64,000 bases of DNA from Desulfobulbaceae bacterium DB1. Its GTDB lineage: Bacteria > Desulfobacterota > Desulfobulbia > Desulfobulbales > SURF-16. The notes beneath the pieces are model-generated. The model was not told where the DNA came from. It made no database searches and saw only the letters and a list, made by a program, of their open reading frames with translations. A program made the translations under genes and the position numbers. The stretch's first letter is position 1. Each line of letters starts with the position of its first letter. This document shows, one piece after another, positions 21,971 through 31,078 of this stretch. The stretch covers positions 248,001 to 312,000 of the forward strand of contig MQUF01000002.1 of the NCBI GenBank assembly GCA_001914235.1, in the 5' to 3' direction.

Positions 21971-22813
21971 TCAAAAAAACTTCCTTACCAGGGCAATGAG
22001 GCTCGCAATCCCATAGAAAAGAAGCCAGCCGCCGGCAAAAAAACGAGCCCTCCGGCCCACGGGCTGATCCGCATCCAGAAAGGCCAGGGCCACCAGAAAA
22101 AGCAGGGGAAAAACGATCCCGGCCCAAAAAGGCTGGATATAGCGCAGCAACTCCTGCAGGCCGAGAAAAAACCAGGGTCCGGCAATATAGAAGACGCCGA
22201 CCCGCATCGGTTCCATGGGTGCATTCCACAATACGGCAACAACAACAATGGCGGCGATCAGCCCACCGTGTTCAAAGACCTGGACCCGGTAGCGCCGCAG
22301 ATGATCCCAGACAAAAATCACCCACAGAACCGCAAGACCGATGACATGGTTGGCGTAAATCCGCTTCATCCCCTCCTCGCTGATGGCAAAGAGGAGGGAA
22401 TTGACCATTTCCCCGGCCACCGGAATGGACAGGCAGATATTTTCCGCAATCATGCCGGCGGATTCACCGGTGGCATCGCCGCGCAACACATAGCCGGTGA
22501 AAAGCAAAAGAAGGGCCACCGGCATGGAGGCGTTCAGCCATATCCATCTTCCCAGGGAAAGACGTTGGGCTGTTCCTAACAGAATAACAAGAAGATGGAC
22601 AATTGACAGAAGAAAAAATATCTGGCTGGAATAAAAATGCAGCGAACGCCAAAACAAACCGAACGGGATGAGGAGATCAAGGGATGATGTTGAATAAAAC
22701 GGATTTTCCGGGTCATACTGCCAGGCAAGCACAATCCCGGAGATGACGGAGATATAAAGGGCAATCAGACTCTTGGCGCCCCATTTTGTTTCAAGAAGAA
22801 AACGCTTTCCCAT
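21971..22813 (-). CDS. Membrane cytochrome b, bc1/b6 N-terminal type (280 aa)
   Basis: Two histidine pairs sit on two helices with the usual spacing (LHFYSSQIFFLLSIVH and NHVIGLAVLWVIFVWDH), so two b-hemes are expected. Eight or so hydrophobic helices are visible; the C-terminal helices resemble subunit IV. The ATG at 22,813 (MGKRFLLETKWG) is preferred over the GTG at 22,861, which overlaps the Rieske gene. The neighbours are a Rieske protein and a Moco oxidoreductase, so it should link quinol and that enzyme. Confidence 0.87.
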   Translation of the reverse strand: MGKRFLLETKWGAKSLIALYISVISGIVLAWQYDPENPFYSTSSLDLLIPFGLFWRSLHFYSSQIFFLLSIVHLLVILLGTAQRLSLGRWIWLNASMPVALLLLFTGYVLRGDATGESAGMIAENICLSIPVAGEMVNSLLFAISEEGMKRIYANHVIGLAVLWVIFVWDHLRRYRVQVFEHGGLIAAIVVVAVLWNAPMEPMRVGVFYIAGPWFFLGLQELLRYIQPFWAGIVFPLLFLVALAFLDADQPVGRRARFFAGGWLLFYGIASLIALVRKFF

Positions 22814-22823
22814 TATCACGGCA

Positions 22824-23234
22824 TCACAGGGAGACAATGTATCCGGTTTTTTTGGGATCACTCAACTTCTCCACCCGAAAAAGCGGCAGATTCCTCTTTG
22901 CCGGGCCGTCAAGCCTTTCGCCTTTGGGGGTGAACTTGCTTTGATGGCAGGGACAGATAAGCTGATGCTCCTTTTCACTGTAATTGAGACGGCAGCCGAG
23001 ATGGGTGCAGGTGCGGGAGACGGCCCAGGCCTCCTTTTCGTCGAGAAAAAGGGCAAACTCCTGATCAAGATACACATCGCCCGGTTTCATCAGTTTTTCA
23101 ACTTTTACCAGTCTGGGCTTTTTCGGCACATTAAAAGCGAGAAAACGAAACAGCGGATAACAAAGGGCGGCCACGGCGGCAAGCCTGATCCAGTTCCATC
23201 CGTCGCGCAGAACCCCCCTTCTGCGCTCAGCCAT
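22824..23234 (-). CDS. Rieske [2Fe-2S] protein (136 aa)
   Basis: Both cluster-binding loops are present: CTHLGC and CPCHQS. An N-terminal membrane anchor (LAAVAALCYPLFRFLAF) follows a basic start. The ATG at 23,234 has a GAGGA ribosome binding site and is preferred over the TTG at 23,252, which overlaps the upstream gene. It should carry electrons between cytochrome b and the Moco enzyme. Confidence 0.93.
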   Translation of the reverse strand: MAERRRGVLRDGWNWIRLAAVAALCYPLFRFLAFNVPKKPRLVKVEKLMKPGDVYLDQEFALFLDEKEAWAVSRTCTHLGCRLNYSEKEHQLICPCHQSKFTPKGERLDGPAKRNLPLFRVEKLSDPKKTGYIVSL

Positions 23235-23248
23235 GCCGGCTTCCTCGT

Positions 23249-25468
23249 TCAAACCTGCCCCTTCACCGGCTGGAGACGAACAAAATTGACCCGCATGCCG
23301 CGAATACCGCTGACCGGGTCCTCGATGCTGCGCGTCATCAGCGAGGTGTCGGACACGCCACGATTAAAGGCAAGATGGAGATGGGAAGAACGGCAACCAA
23401 AACCATGGGCCATATACACACAATCCGGACGGATACCCGGCGTCACTTTGACCTTTATCGGCCTGACTGTCCGGATGCCGTCCTGGTTCTCCAGGAAAAC
23501 GCCGTCCCCGTCGTTTATGCCCAGACGTCCGGCCGCGACAGAGTTCAGCCACAGTTCATTTTCCATCATTTCATGCTGCAGCCAGGGGTTATTGGCGGTG
23601 GCGGTAAGGGTATGAACCGGGCTGCGGCCATAAAGCAACCGTAAAAAGCCGGCGGCAGGAGGCGGCGTCTCCTGGAACACGGGCAGCGGATCCCACCCCT
23701 GGTCGGCGAAATCAGACGAATAAAGGGTTACCTTGGCATCTCCGCCCGGCAATCGGCCAGGCGAACCGTCCGGTGCCGCGCCGTCATTTTCCGCAACGGC
23801 TGCCGCCGGGGAGGTCACCTCCTGCCCCGGGACCGGCCAGGCAAATTCCTTCACCCCCCCTGCTGCCTGCAGATCGGCCAAAGTCAGATTGATTCCGGCA
23901 AGTTGCCCGTCGAGAAACGCCTTGCCGTCACCCTGGGAAAAAGAATGATTGCCGGCCAGCTGCTCCGCCATGCCTTTGACAATCCAGTAGGGTTCACGGG
24001 CCTCGAACCGGGGCTCTACCGCCGGAAAAGCGGCGGCAACCAGGGCAATATCACCGCGCATTGTTGTTTCCAGAACATCGAACCGTTCAAGAAATATCGC
24101 CTCGGGAAGAATGATGTCGGCATACAGGCATGTTTCAGAAGGCAGCACGTCACAGCAGAAAACAAAATCAGCCCGTTTAAAGGCCTCGGCCGTCTTAAAG
24201 GGGGAAGAATGATTCTGCAGGGGATTCTGGCCCCAGCAACCCACCACTTTCACCTTGTTTTCCAATACATCGTTCATTATGCGCGAAAAAGAAGCGGTCC
24301 CCTCGGCCTTGATGCGGGCAAATTGCGCCAGACTGTCCGGCAATGGCGGAAAGGGCGGTTGCAGGGAGCCGGGGCGGTTGACCGCGCCAAGCAGGGCGGT
24401 GAGCAGGGCCTGGGCGCGCACCCGCTGCACGTCGTTGCCGTACCAGCTGAGATGGCCGCCCGGATGGATAATGACCGCCGGGGCATTTGCCGCCATGACT
24501 TCAGCGGTATTGATGATATCAACCCCGGGTATGCCGGTGATGTCCGCCACCCGGTTGACCGGATATTCGCGCAGATGTTCCTTTAACTCGTCAAACCCAC
24601 GACAATTGGCGGCAACCCATGACTTGTCGTACAGTTCCTGAAAAACAACATGGTGCATCCAGCCCAGCAGCAGGGCGGTGTCCGTGCCGGGCTTGATCGG
24701 CAGGTAATGACCCGCCTTGGCCGCAATGGATGAGAAACGGGGGTCGACGACAATAAGCTTCCCGCCCCGCTCCAGACAGGACAACACCTGGCGCAGCTCG
24801 GGAACCTGAATGTTTTCCCCGAAATGGCCGCCAAGCAGAACCATGCATTTACTCCGGGAATAATCAAGCCGGGGCGGATCGCCGGGCGAAAAGCCGAAGG
24901 TGGCCTGGTAGGCCTGATTGCGAATTGCGTCACAGTGGCTGACGGCCGCGTCATGAATTGCGGTGATGCCGTTTTCCATGAAAAATTTCTTGATATAAAA
25001 AGAAGACGGACCCCCGGCAAACAAGGAGATGCTGTCGGGACCGTGGGCCGTGATGTTTTTTTTCAGCTGGGAAACAATCGCGGCAAAGGCCTCCGTCCAG
25101 CTGATGCGTTTCCATTTCCCTTCACCCCGTTCGCCGACCCGCTGCAAAGGGTATTTCAACCGGTCCGGGTCATGGAGAAGTTGCACCGCGGCCTGACCCC
25201 GGGCGCAAATCGTCCCCTCATTGGCCGGACTCTGGGGATTGCCCTCCACCTTTTTCACCCGGTCGCCAATTACGGTTGCCTGCACATGGCAACGAGCCCG
25301 GCACATGGCGCAGACCGAAGGCACCACGGTCGACTCGGCAAGGGGAACCGGAGATGGGGAATCAGTTACAGGTGTGAAGGCGCAAACCTGATTTCCCGTC
25401 AGCGGAAGCGACAGGAAGCCCAGGCCCGTTGTTTGCAGAAATCTTCTGCGGGAAATATGCGTTTTCAT
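23249..25468 (-). CDS. Tat-exported molybdopterin oxidoreductase, DMSO-reductase family (739 aa)
   Basis: A twin-arginine signal (SRRRFLQTTGLGFLSLPLTG) starts the protein, so it folds before export by Tat. The N-terminal [4Fe-4S] motif is VCAMCRARCHVQ with a later CARGQ cysteine. A SHCD cysteine near residue 190 is a candidate molybdenum/tungsten ligand, as in polysulfide/thiosulfate reductase-type enzymes. A C-terminal molybdopterin-binding domain with PVHTLTATANNPW is present. An alternative start lies at 25,495, overlapping the coaD stop. The substrate cannot be named. It is followed directly by Rieske and cytochrome b genes, an unusual electron partner set. Confidence 0.88.
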   Translation of the reverse strand: MKTHISRRRFLQTTGLGFLSLPLTGNQVCAFTPVTDSPSPVPLAESTVVPSVCAMCRARCHVQATVIGDRVKKVEGNPQSPANEGTICARGQAAVQLLHDPDRLKYPLQRVGERGEGKWKRISWTEAFAAIVSQLKKNITAHGPDSISLFAGGPSSFYIKKFFMENGITAIHDAAVSHCDAIRNQAYQATFGFSPGDPPRLDYSRSKCMVLLGGHFGENIQVPELRQVLSCLERGGKLIVVDPRFSSIAAKAGHYLPIKPGTDTALLLGWMHHVVFQELYDKSWVAANCRGFDELKEHLREYPVNRVADITGIPGVDIINTAEVMAANAPAVIIHPGGHLSWYGNDVQRVRAQALLTALLGAVNRPGSLQPPFPPLPDSLAQFARIKAEGTASFSRIMNDVLENKVKVVGCWGQNPLQNHSSPFKTAEAFKRADFVFCCDVLPSETCLYADIILPEAIFLERFDVLETTMRGDIALVAAAFPAVEPRFEAREPYWIVKGMAEQLAGNHSFSQGDGKAFLDGQLAGINLTLADLQAAGGVKEFAWPVPGQEVTSPAAAVAENDGAAPDGSPGRLPGGDAKVTLYSSDFADQGWDPLPVFQETPPPAAGFLRLLYGRSPVHTLTATANNPWLQHEMMENELWLNSVAAGRLGINDGDGVFLENQDGIRTVRPIKVKVTPGIRPDCVYMAHGFGCRSSHLHLAFNRGVSDTSLMTRSIEDPVSGIRGMRVNFVRLQPVKGQV

Positions 25469-25487
25469 GGAGGGAACCTGCCTCTTC

Positions 25488-26015
25488 TCATTCATGCGTC
25501 ATAAAACATTGCCGCAGTTTTTCACAGACGTGGTCCGGAACCAGACCGCTCACATCACCGCCATGGCGGGCCGCCTCCTTGATGATGCTCGAACTGATAT
25601 AGATCCAGCGGAAACCCGTCATGAGAAAAACCGTTTCCACCTCCCGCTCGATGCGACGGTTCATCAGGGCGAGCTGAAACTCATAGTCAAAGTCGGAAAC
25701 CGCCCGCAGACCGCGCACAATGGCCTTGGCCCCTTTGGTGTAGGCATAATCCACCAGCAACCCCTTCACCGCTTCCACCTCGATCTGCTTTTCATTCTCG
25801 GGGAAACAGTCGCGGATCATCTGTATCCTTTCCTCCAGGGAAAAAAGGGGCTTTTTGGAGGCATTGACGGCGATTGCCACCACCACCTTGTCAAAAAGAT
25901 GCAGGGCCCGCTGAATAATGTCAAGATGTCCCATGGTGACGGGATCAAAGGTGCCCGGATAGACGGCGATGGTTTCCTTCACGTCCGGGGCGACAAACGG
26001 TTCATAGTCGCTCAC
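25488..26015 (-). CDS. coaD: Phosphopantetheine adenylyltransferase CoaD (175 aa)
   Basis: CoaD makes dephospho-CoA from 4'-phosphopantetheine and ATP. The nucleotidyltransferase signature is YPGTFDPVTMGHLDII, and the second motif is WIYISSSIIKEAARHGGD. KGLLVDYA and IVRGLRAVSDFDYEFQ are further family blocks. It starts with a short extra N-terminus compared with the usual MKxIAVYPG. It lies 18 bp downstream of rsmD, the common rsmD-coaD pair. Confidence 0.97.
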   Translation of the reverse strand: MSDYEPFVAPDVKETIAVYPGTFDPVTMGHLDIIQRALHLFDKVVVAIAVNASKKPLFSLEERIQMIRDCFPENEKQIEVEAVKGLLVDYAYTKGAKAIVRGLRAVSDFDYEFQLALMNRRIEREVETVFLMTGFRWIYISSSIIKEAARHGGDVSGLVPDHVCEKLRQCFMTHE

Positions 26016-26033
26016 TTGCTTTCCTCACTTTGT

Positions 26034-26597
26034 TCATTTCTTTTCGTAAAACCAGAAACCGGCCTCGCCATAAGAGCGTCGGTCATACAGCTGAAATCCT
26101 GAAACCAGCTCGGGCAGCGTATCGCCTGACCGCGATTCGGCAATCACGATTGCCCCGGGATACAGCAGATCCGCCTTGTCGATTTCAGCAACGATCCGGT
26201 CGGCAAGCTCCATGTGGTAGGGAGGGTCGACAAAGACCAGCGAAAACCCTCCCTCCGGCACAGCGGGCTGTAAAAAAAAAAGGCTCCTGGTCAAATCCCT
26301 TTTGACGATAACGGATTTATCCCAGAAGCCGCACAACCGGATATTTTTCTGCAGCAGGCTGATGGAGGACTGACTTTTATCGACAAACAGGGCCGACTCG
26401 GCCCCACGACTCAGCGCTTCCAGCCCCATGGCCCCTGTCCCGGCAAAAAGGTCGAGAACCCTGGCCCCATGAACCGCCTCTCCAAGTATGCTGAAGATCG
26501 CCTCCCGGGCCCGGTCCGATGTGGGCCGGATATCCCCTTTGCCGCCGCCGGGAGAATGAAGTCTGCGTCCCCTGGCTGTTCCGGAAATAATACGCAT
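26034..26597 (-). CDS. rsmD: 16S rRNA m2G966 methyltransferase RsmD (187 aa)
   Basis: RsmD methylates 16S rRNA during small-subunit assembly. It starts MRIISGTARGRRL, with the AdoMet motif VLDLFAGTGAMGLEALSRG and the catalytic VFVDPPY. The ATG at 26,597 is preferred over 26,603 because family members begin at this residue. It pairs with coaD downstream. Confidence 0.96.
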   Translation of the reverse strand: MRIISGTARGRRLHSPGGGKGDIRPTSDRAREAIFSILGEAVHGARVLDLFAGTGAMGLEALSRGAESALFVDKSQSSISLLQKNIRLCGFWDKSVIVKRDLTRSLFFLQPAVPEGGFSLVFVDPPYHMELADRIVAEIDKADLLYPGAIVIAESRSGDTLPELVSGFQLYDRRSYGEAGFWFYEKK

Positions 26598-26664
26598 CAG
26601 CAAGGCCCGGCGGCAAAAGGCAAAACAGGAACAGCTGCCCGGTTTTGCCTTTTGCCGATTTTCA

Positions 26665-27693
26665 TTATTTGATATATTTATCGATCAGGACCTCGGCAAT
26701 CTGCACGGCATTCAGCGCAGCTCCCTTGAGGATATTATCCGCCACAACCCACATATTGATCCCGTTGGCGATGGACTCATCTTCCCTGATACGGCCGACC
26801 AGCGTTTCAAATTTACCCTGACAGTCAAGGGCCAGCGGATACTGGCTGAGCTGCGGGTTATCCACCAGCTTGACCCCCGGCGCATCGGCCAGCAGTTCTT
26901 TCACCTGGGCCGCGGTAATCTTTTCCCTGGTTTCAATATTGACCGATTCGGAATGACCGTAAAAAACCGGCACCCGCACCGTGGTCGCGGTTACGGCAAT
27001 TTTCGGGTCATCAAAGATCTTTCGCGTTTCATTGACCATCTTCATCTCTTCCTTGGTGTAGCCGTTCTCAAGGAAACTGTCAATATGGGGCAGACAGTTG
27101 AACAGAATCTGATGCGGGTAGACGGCTTTTTCAACCTTGGCGCCGGCAGCCCAGGCTTTTGCCTGATTTTGCAGCTCTTCAATGGCCTTGGCGCCGGTAC
27201 CGGACACCGCCTGATAGGTGGAGACCACGATGCGCTTAATGCCGACTTTGTCATAAATCGGTTTCAGCGCCACCAGCATCTGGATGGTGGAACAGTTCGG
27301 GTTGGCGATGATTCCCCGCTTGGTGTACCGGGCGATGGCGCCGGGATTCACCTCGGGAACAACCAAGGGGATTTCCGGATCCATGCGAAAGGCGCTGGAG
27401 TTATCAACCACCACCGCGCCGGCCGCCGCCGCCGCAGGCGCAAAATCCAGGGAGCGGGATCCGCCGGCGGAAAAAAGCGCCACATCGATGCCTTGAAAGG
27501 CATCCTTGTCCAGCAACCGGACGGGAATTTCCTTGCCCTTGAAAACCAGTTTCTTGCCGACTGATCGCTCGGAGGCGAGAAGCCTGAGCTCCTTGAGTGG
27601 AAAATTCCTGCGCTCAAGCACATCCAGCATGGCGCCGCCAACCGCACCGGTGGCGCCGGCCACCGCAACATTATATCCTTCTGCTCGACTCAT
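26665..27693 (-). CDS. asd: Aspartate-semialdehyde dehydrogenase (342 aa)
   Basis: Asd reduces aspartyl phosphate to the semialdehyde for lysine, threonine and methionine synthesis. The NADP-binding loop VAVAGATGAVGG is at the N-terminus and the catalytic cysteine is C134 in NPNCSTIQ. The HSESVNIET block near the C-terminal half completes the family pattern. It starts 3 bp after the leuA stop, so the two are cotranscribed and probably coupled. Confidence 0.97.
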   Translation of the reverse strand: MSRAEGYNVAVAGATGAVGGAMLDVLERRNFPLKELRLLASERSVGKKLVFKGKEIPVRLLDKDAFQGIDVALFSAGGSRSLDFAPAAAAAGAVVVDNSSAFRMDPEIPLVVPEVNPGAIARYTKRGIIANPNCSTIQMLVALKPIYDKVGIKRIVVSTYQAVSGTGAKAIEELQNQAKAWAAGAKVEKAVYPHQILFNCLPHIDSFLENGYTKEEMKMVNETRKIFDDPKIAVTATTVRVPVFYGHSESVNIETREKITAAQVKELLADAPGVKLVDNPQLSQYPLALDCQGKFETLVGRIREDESIANGINMWVVADNILKGAALNAVQIAEVLIDKYIK

Positions 27694-27696
27694 GTA

Positions 27697-29253
27697 TCAA
27701 CCTTTCTCTTTTCTTTCTTTTTTAAGATAAACCAAGCGGTTTAATGCATTTAAATAGGCCTTGGCCGCAGCGGTGATAATATCCGGGTCCGCGCCCTGAC
27801 CTATGACAATTTTTCCATCATCTTCAATTCGCACCATCACTTCACCCTGGGCATCCGTGCCGCCGGTAATGGAACTGACGGCAAAATAAAGCAGCTTGCT
27901 GGTGGTGCCCGTCAGCCCGGCTATGGTCCGGAAAGCACTGTCGATCGGCCCGACGCCGATGGCCGCATCCTGAACCTCCTTGCCCTCGACGAGCAATTTC
28001 ACCGCCGCGGTCGGCATGGTTTTGTTGCCGCTCATGGCGCCAAGCGAAACAAGCTGATAGGTTTCCGGAATACGGACGATCTCATCCAGCAGGATGGCCT
28101 CGAGATCCTCATCAAACATCTCTTTCTTGACGTCGGCAATCTCCTTGAACCTGAGAAAAACCCTGTTGAGTTCGTCATCGGTAAGATGAAGATACCCCAT
28201 CCCCTTGACCCGCTCCCGCAGGGCATGGCGGCCGGAATGTTTGCCCAGGACAAGATTGCCTGAGGTAAGCCCGATATCGCAGGGATTCATGATCTCATAG
28301 GTGGTCCGTTCCTTCAGAATGCCATCCTGATGAATGCCCGATTCATGGGCAAAGGCGTTTGCCCCGACAATGGCCTTGTTGGGTTGAACGATGATGCCGG
28401 TAATGGAACTGACCATGCGGCTTGAGGCATGGATGTGCTCGGTAACAATGTCGGTCCGCGCATTGATCAGGTCCCCTCGGGTGCGCAATGCCATGACCAC
28501 CTCTTCCATGGCGGTGTTGCCGGCCCGCTCACCGATGCCGTTGATGGTGCATTCCACCTGCCGCGCTCCGGCATTGACCGCGGCCAGTGAATTGGCGACA
28601 GCCAGACCGAGATCATTGTGACAATGAACGCTGACGATGGCCCGATCAATATTCGGGATATTATTCATCAGGTAGCGGATCTTTCCGCCGAACTCTTCCG
28701 GCAGGGCATAACCGGTGGTATCTGGAAAATTCAGGACAACCGCTCCGGCATTAATCACCGCCTCAAAAACCCGGCAGACAAAATCAAGATCGCTGCGCGA
28801 GGCATCTTCGGCGGAAAACTCCACATTGGAGGTGTATTTGGCCGCATGCTTGACCGATTCCACCGCCAGTTCAAGCATCTGTTCCCGGCTCATCCGCAAC
28901 TTATGCTGCAAATGAATGTCCGACGTGGCGAGGAAGGTGTGGATACGCGGATTCTCCCCGTTTTTCAAGGCCTGCCAGGCGGTATCGATATCCTTCTTGT
29001 TGCACCGGGCCAAACCCGCGATCTGGACACCCCTGATATTGTCGGCAATATTTTTAACGCAGTCAAAATCCCCGGTCGAGGCAACCGGAAAGCCGGCCTC
29101 GATGACATCCACCCCCAGCTTGACCAGCTGTTGGGCCAGACGGAATTTCTCCTGCATGTTCATGCTTGCCCCCGGAGACTGCTCACCGTCCCGCAGGGTG
29201 GTATCAAATATGTAAACTTTATCCTTACCGGAATTGATGTTGCTTTCTTTCAT
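27697..29253 (-). CDS. leuA: 2-isopropylmalate synthase (518 aa)
   Basis: LeuA condenses acetyl-CoA with 2-oxoisovalerate, the first leucine-specific step. The N-terminal TIM barrel has FDTTLRDGEQSPG and the metal-binding HCHNDLGLAVANS. HESGIHQDG lies in the linker, and a C-terminal LeuA regulatory domain (AVKLLVEGKEVQDAAIGVGP) is present, so leucine feedback inhibition is expected. A GAGGAAAA ribosome binding site precedes the ATG, with a stable hairpin just upstream of it. It precedes asd with a 3-bp gap. Confidence 0.97.
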   Translation of the reverse strand: MKESNINSGKDKVYIFDTTLRDGEQSPGASMNMQEKFRLAQQLVKLGVDVIEAGFPVASTGDFDCVKNIADNIRGVQIAGLARCNKKDIDTAWQALKNGENPRIHTFLATSDIHLQHKLRMSREQMLELAVESVKHAAKYTSNVEFSAEDASRSDLDFVCRVFEAVINAGAVVLNFPDTTGYALPEEFGGKIRYLMNNIPNIDRAIVSVHCHNDLGLAVANSLAAVNAGARQVECTINGIGERAGNTAMEEVVMALRTRGDLINARTDIVTEHIHASSRMVSSITGIIVQPNKAIVGANAFAHESGIHQDGILKERTTYEIMNPCDIGLTSGNLVLGKHSGRHALRERVKGMGYLHLTDDELNRVFLRFKEIADVKKEMFDEDLEAILLDEIVRIPETYQLVSLGAMSGNKTMPTAAVKLLVEGKEVQDAAIGVGPIDSAFRTIAGLTGTTSKLLYFAVSSITGGTDAQGEVMVRIEDDGKIVIGQGADPDIITAAAKAYLNALNRLVYLKKERKEKG

Positions 29254-29266
29254 ATTCTTTTCCTCA

Positions 29267-29295
29267 ACCGGCGCCCCGAGCGCCTATGCGCCGGT
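29267..29295 (-). promoter_or_regulatory. Hairpin in the leuA leader
   Basis: ACCGGCGC (29,267-29,274) and GCGCCGGT (29,288-29,295) form a strong 8-bp stem immediately upstream of the leuA ribosome binding site. A second smaller hairpin with a T-run on the minus strand (CCCCTTGCGGGG then GTTTT) lies near 29,355-29,370. The arrangement could attenuate leuA expression; no leucine-rich leader peptide was found. Confidence 0.4.
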
Positions 29296-29510
29296 CACCG
29301 TCAGAATCGTTTCTTTTTTTCATACACCTTCTTGCCGAATGTCCCGTTCCCGCAAAACCCCCGCAAGGGGTCCGGATAGGACAGCCGGAAATCCGACAAA
29401 AAAAGAAAAAAACCGCGTTGCGGCAACGATACCCCTGGGAAGCTGAATTATGGAAAACATGCGTATCACTCTACTTGCCTTGTCACAACCCTTATTGAAT
29501 TTGCACTATG

Positions 29511-29642
29511 GATGAACCCGTAAAAAGTCTTTTTTACCACAGAGACCACGGAGCACGCAGAGGTAACATGCTATAATTTAAAATATTTTCTCTGCGTCCT
29601 CTGTGCTCTCAGTGGTTAATTTTCAGTTTTTACGAAACCATC
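29511..29642. repeat. Dispersed inverted-repeat element, copy B
   Basis: In reverse orientation it matches copy A (5026-5167): GATGAACCCGTAAAAAGTC at one end, CAGTTTTTACGAAACCATC at the other, with the inner ACCACAGAG...CTCTGTGCTCTCAGTGG dyad and an AT-rich core. It sits in the 437-bp gap between psd and leuA and has no coding capacity. Confidence 0.75.
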
Positions 29643-29690
29643 ATATTTCTTCGCGCCGCAAATGCGGCAACTGCCTCGGTTCCGCGAATC

Positions 29691-30335
29691 TCAGGCCAGA
29701 TAGCCAAGGAGTGTTTCACCGGCCTTGACCTTCTGCCCCACCCGCACCTCAACCTGGGTTTTCAGGGGGAGATACAGATCAACGCGGGAGCCGAAACGAA
29801 TGAGGCCGAAACGTTCACCCCGTTTCAACGAGTCACCTTTCTCGGCCCAGCAGACAATACGCCGGGCAATGAGCCCGGCGACCTGGACCACGGCAAACCG
29901 ACAACCAGCGGCGGTTGACATGGTCACGGCGCCGTATTCGTTTTCCAGGGCGCCCCGCTCCGTATTGGCGGAATAAAAACGCCCCGGAGAATAGCTGACC
30001 GATTCAACCGTGCCGGGAAACGGGCAGCGGTTCACGTGAACATTAAAAATGTTCATGAAAATGCTGATTTTATAAACATGCTCATTGACGAATTTGTCGT
30101 CAAATACCTTTTCCACCAGAATAACCTTGCCGTCCGCCGGTGCAACCAGGGCGTCCTCCGCTTCCGGCGTGATGCGATCGGGATCACGGAAAAAATAGAG
30201 GACAAAAATGGTGAGAGCCATGGCGCCGAAAGCGGCGGTATCATAATCAAGCAGGGCAAAGACTATGGTGACAAAGGCGGCAAGACCGATAAACGGGTAG
30301 CCTTCCCTGGCAACGGGAATTCGTGGTTCTTTCAT
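29691..30335 (-). CDS. psd: Phosphatidylserine decarboxylase proenzyme, short type (214 aa)
   Basis: Psd makes phosphatidylethanolamine. The self-cleavage site is G182-S183 in IRFGSRVDLYLP; the new N-terminal serine becomes the pyruvoyl group. A membrane region (FIGLAAFVTIVFALLDYD and AFGAMALTIFVLYFF) precedes APADGKVI. The ATG at 30,335 is preferred over the TTG at 30,341. It is the short archaeal/bacterial class. It lies between ilvN and leuA, a gene order often seen in this phylum. Confidence 0.95.
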   Translation of the reverse strand: MKEPRIPVAREGYPFIGLAAFVTIVFALLDYDTAAFGAMALTIFVLYFFRDPDRITPEAEDALVAPADGKVILVEKVFDDKFVNEHVYKISIFMNIFNVHVNRCPFPGTVESVSYSPGRFYSANTERGALENEYGAVTMSTAAGCRFAVVQVAGLIARRIVCWAEKGDSLKRGERFGLIRFGSRVDLYLPLKTQVEVRVGQKVKAGETLLGYLA

Positions 30336-30453
30336 TTTCAATGGTCCCCGGGAGATGCCGGCAGAATGTTGTCTTATGCGCTTCTTTTACAGGCGACGGC
30401 ATTTCCATAAAGGGTTTGCGCCGCATGCCTCAACGCGTGTCCCTTTCCTTGAC

Positions 30454-30491
30454 GCAATAAACCGGTCCCCTTGAGGATACCGGTTTATTGC
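30454..30491 (-). repeat. Perfect 13-bp stem-loop between ilvN and psd
   Basis: GCAATAAACCGGT (30,454-30,466) pairs perfectly with ACCGGTTTATTGC (30,479-30,491) around a 12-nt loop. No T-run follows in either direction, so it is not a standard terminator; an mRNA processing or stability element is possible. A shorter TTGTCCC/GGGACAA dyad is nearby at about 30,526-30,541. Confidence 0.5.
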
Positions 30492-30552
30492 CCTGTATTT
30501 AAAAAATTAAAATTTGCCTCTGCTGTTGTCCCGTGGGACAAAAAAAGGGAAA

Positions 30553-31038
30553 TTAAATTTTCTTGCTGGCGCGGGTCATGGCAATGGTTCCTGTACGGAC
30601 GATCTCCTGGATACCGATGGGTCGGAGGATATCGATCATCGCCTGTACCTTGTCACAGGTTCCGGTTACCTCCACCGCATAACTTTTCGTGCTGACATCG
30701 ACCACCCGTCCCCTGAATATATCGCATATCCTGAGGATTTCCGCCCGGGTGGAAGGTTCCGCCTTCACCCGGATGAGCGCCATTTCACGCTCCACATATT
30801 CCGTTTCACTGATATCGGTGACCTTGATGACATCAATGAGCTTATGGAGTTGTTTGGTGATCTGCTCAACAATCGCATTATCGCCCGAAGTTACCAGGGT
30901 CAGACAGGAAACATCCTGTTCCAGGGTGGGGGCCACGGATAAACTTTCAATATTAAATCCCCGGCCGCTGAAGAGCCCGGTCACCCGGGAAAGGACTCCG
31001 GGCTTGTTTTGCAATAGTACGGATATGGTATGTTTCAT
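30553..31038 (-). CDS. ilvN: Acetolactate synthase small (regulatory) subunit (161 aa)
   Basis: The N-terminal ACT domain (ISVLLQNKPGVLSRVTGLFSGRGFNIESL) binds valine for feedback control. The C-terminal domain (RAEILRICDIFRGRVVDVS and YAVEVTGTCDKVQAMID) completes the IlvH/IlvN pattern. It follows ilvB by 40 bp. Confidence 0.97.
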   Translation of the reverse strand: MKHTISVLLQNKPGVLSRVTGLFSGRGFNIESLSVAPTLEQDVSCLTLVTSGDNAIVEQITKQLHKLIDVIKVTDISETEYVEREMALIRVKAEPSTRAEILRICDIFRGRVVDVSTKSYAVEVTGTCDKVQAMIDILRPIGIQEIVRTGTIAMTRASKKI

Positions 31039-31078
31039 GGAAATAGCCTGCCTTTTTTTTATCTCTTGATTTCCGGCG

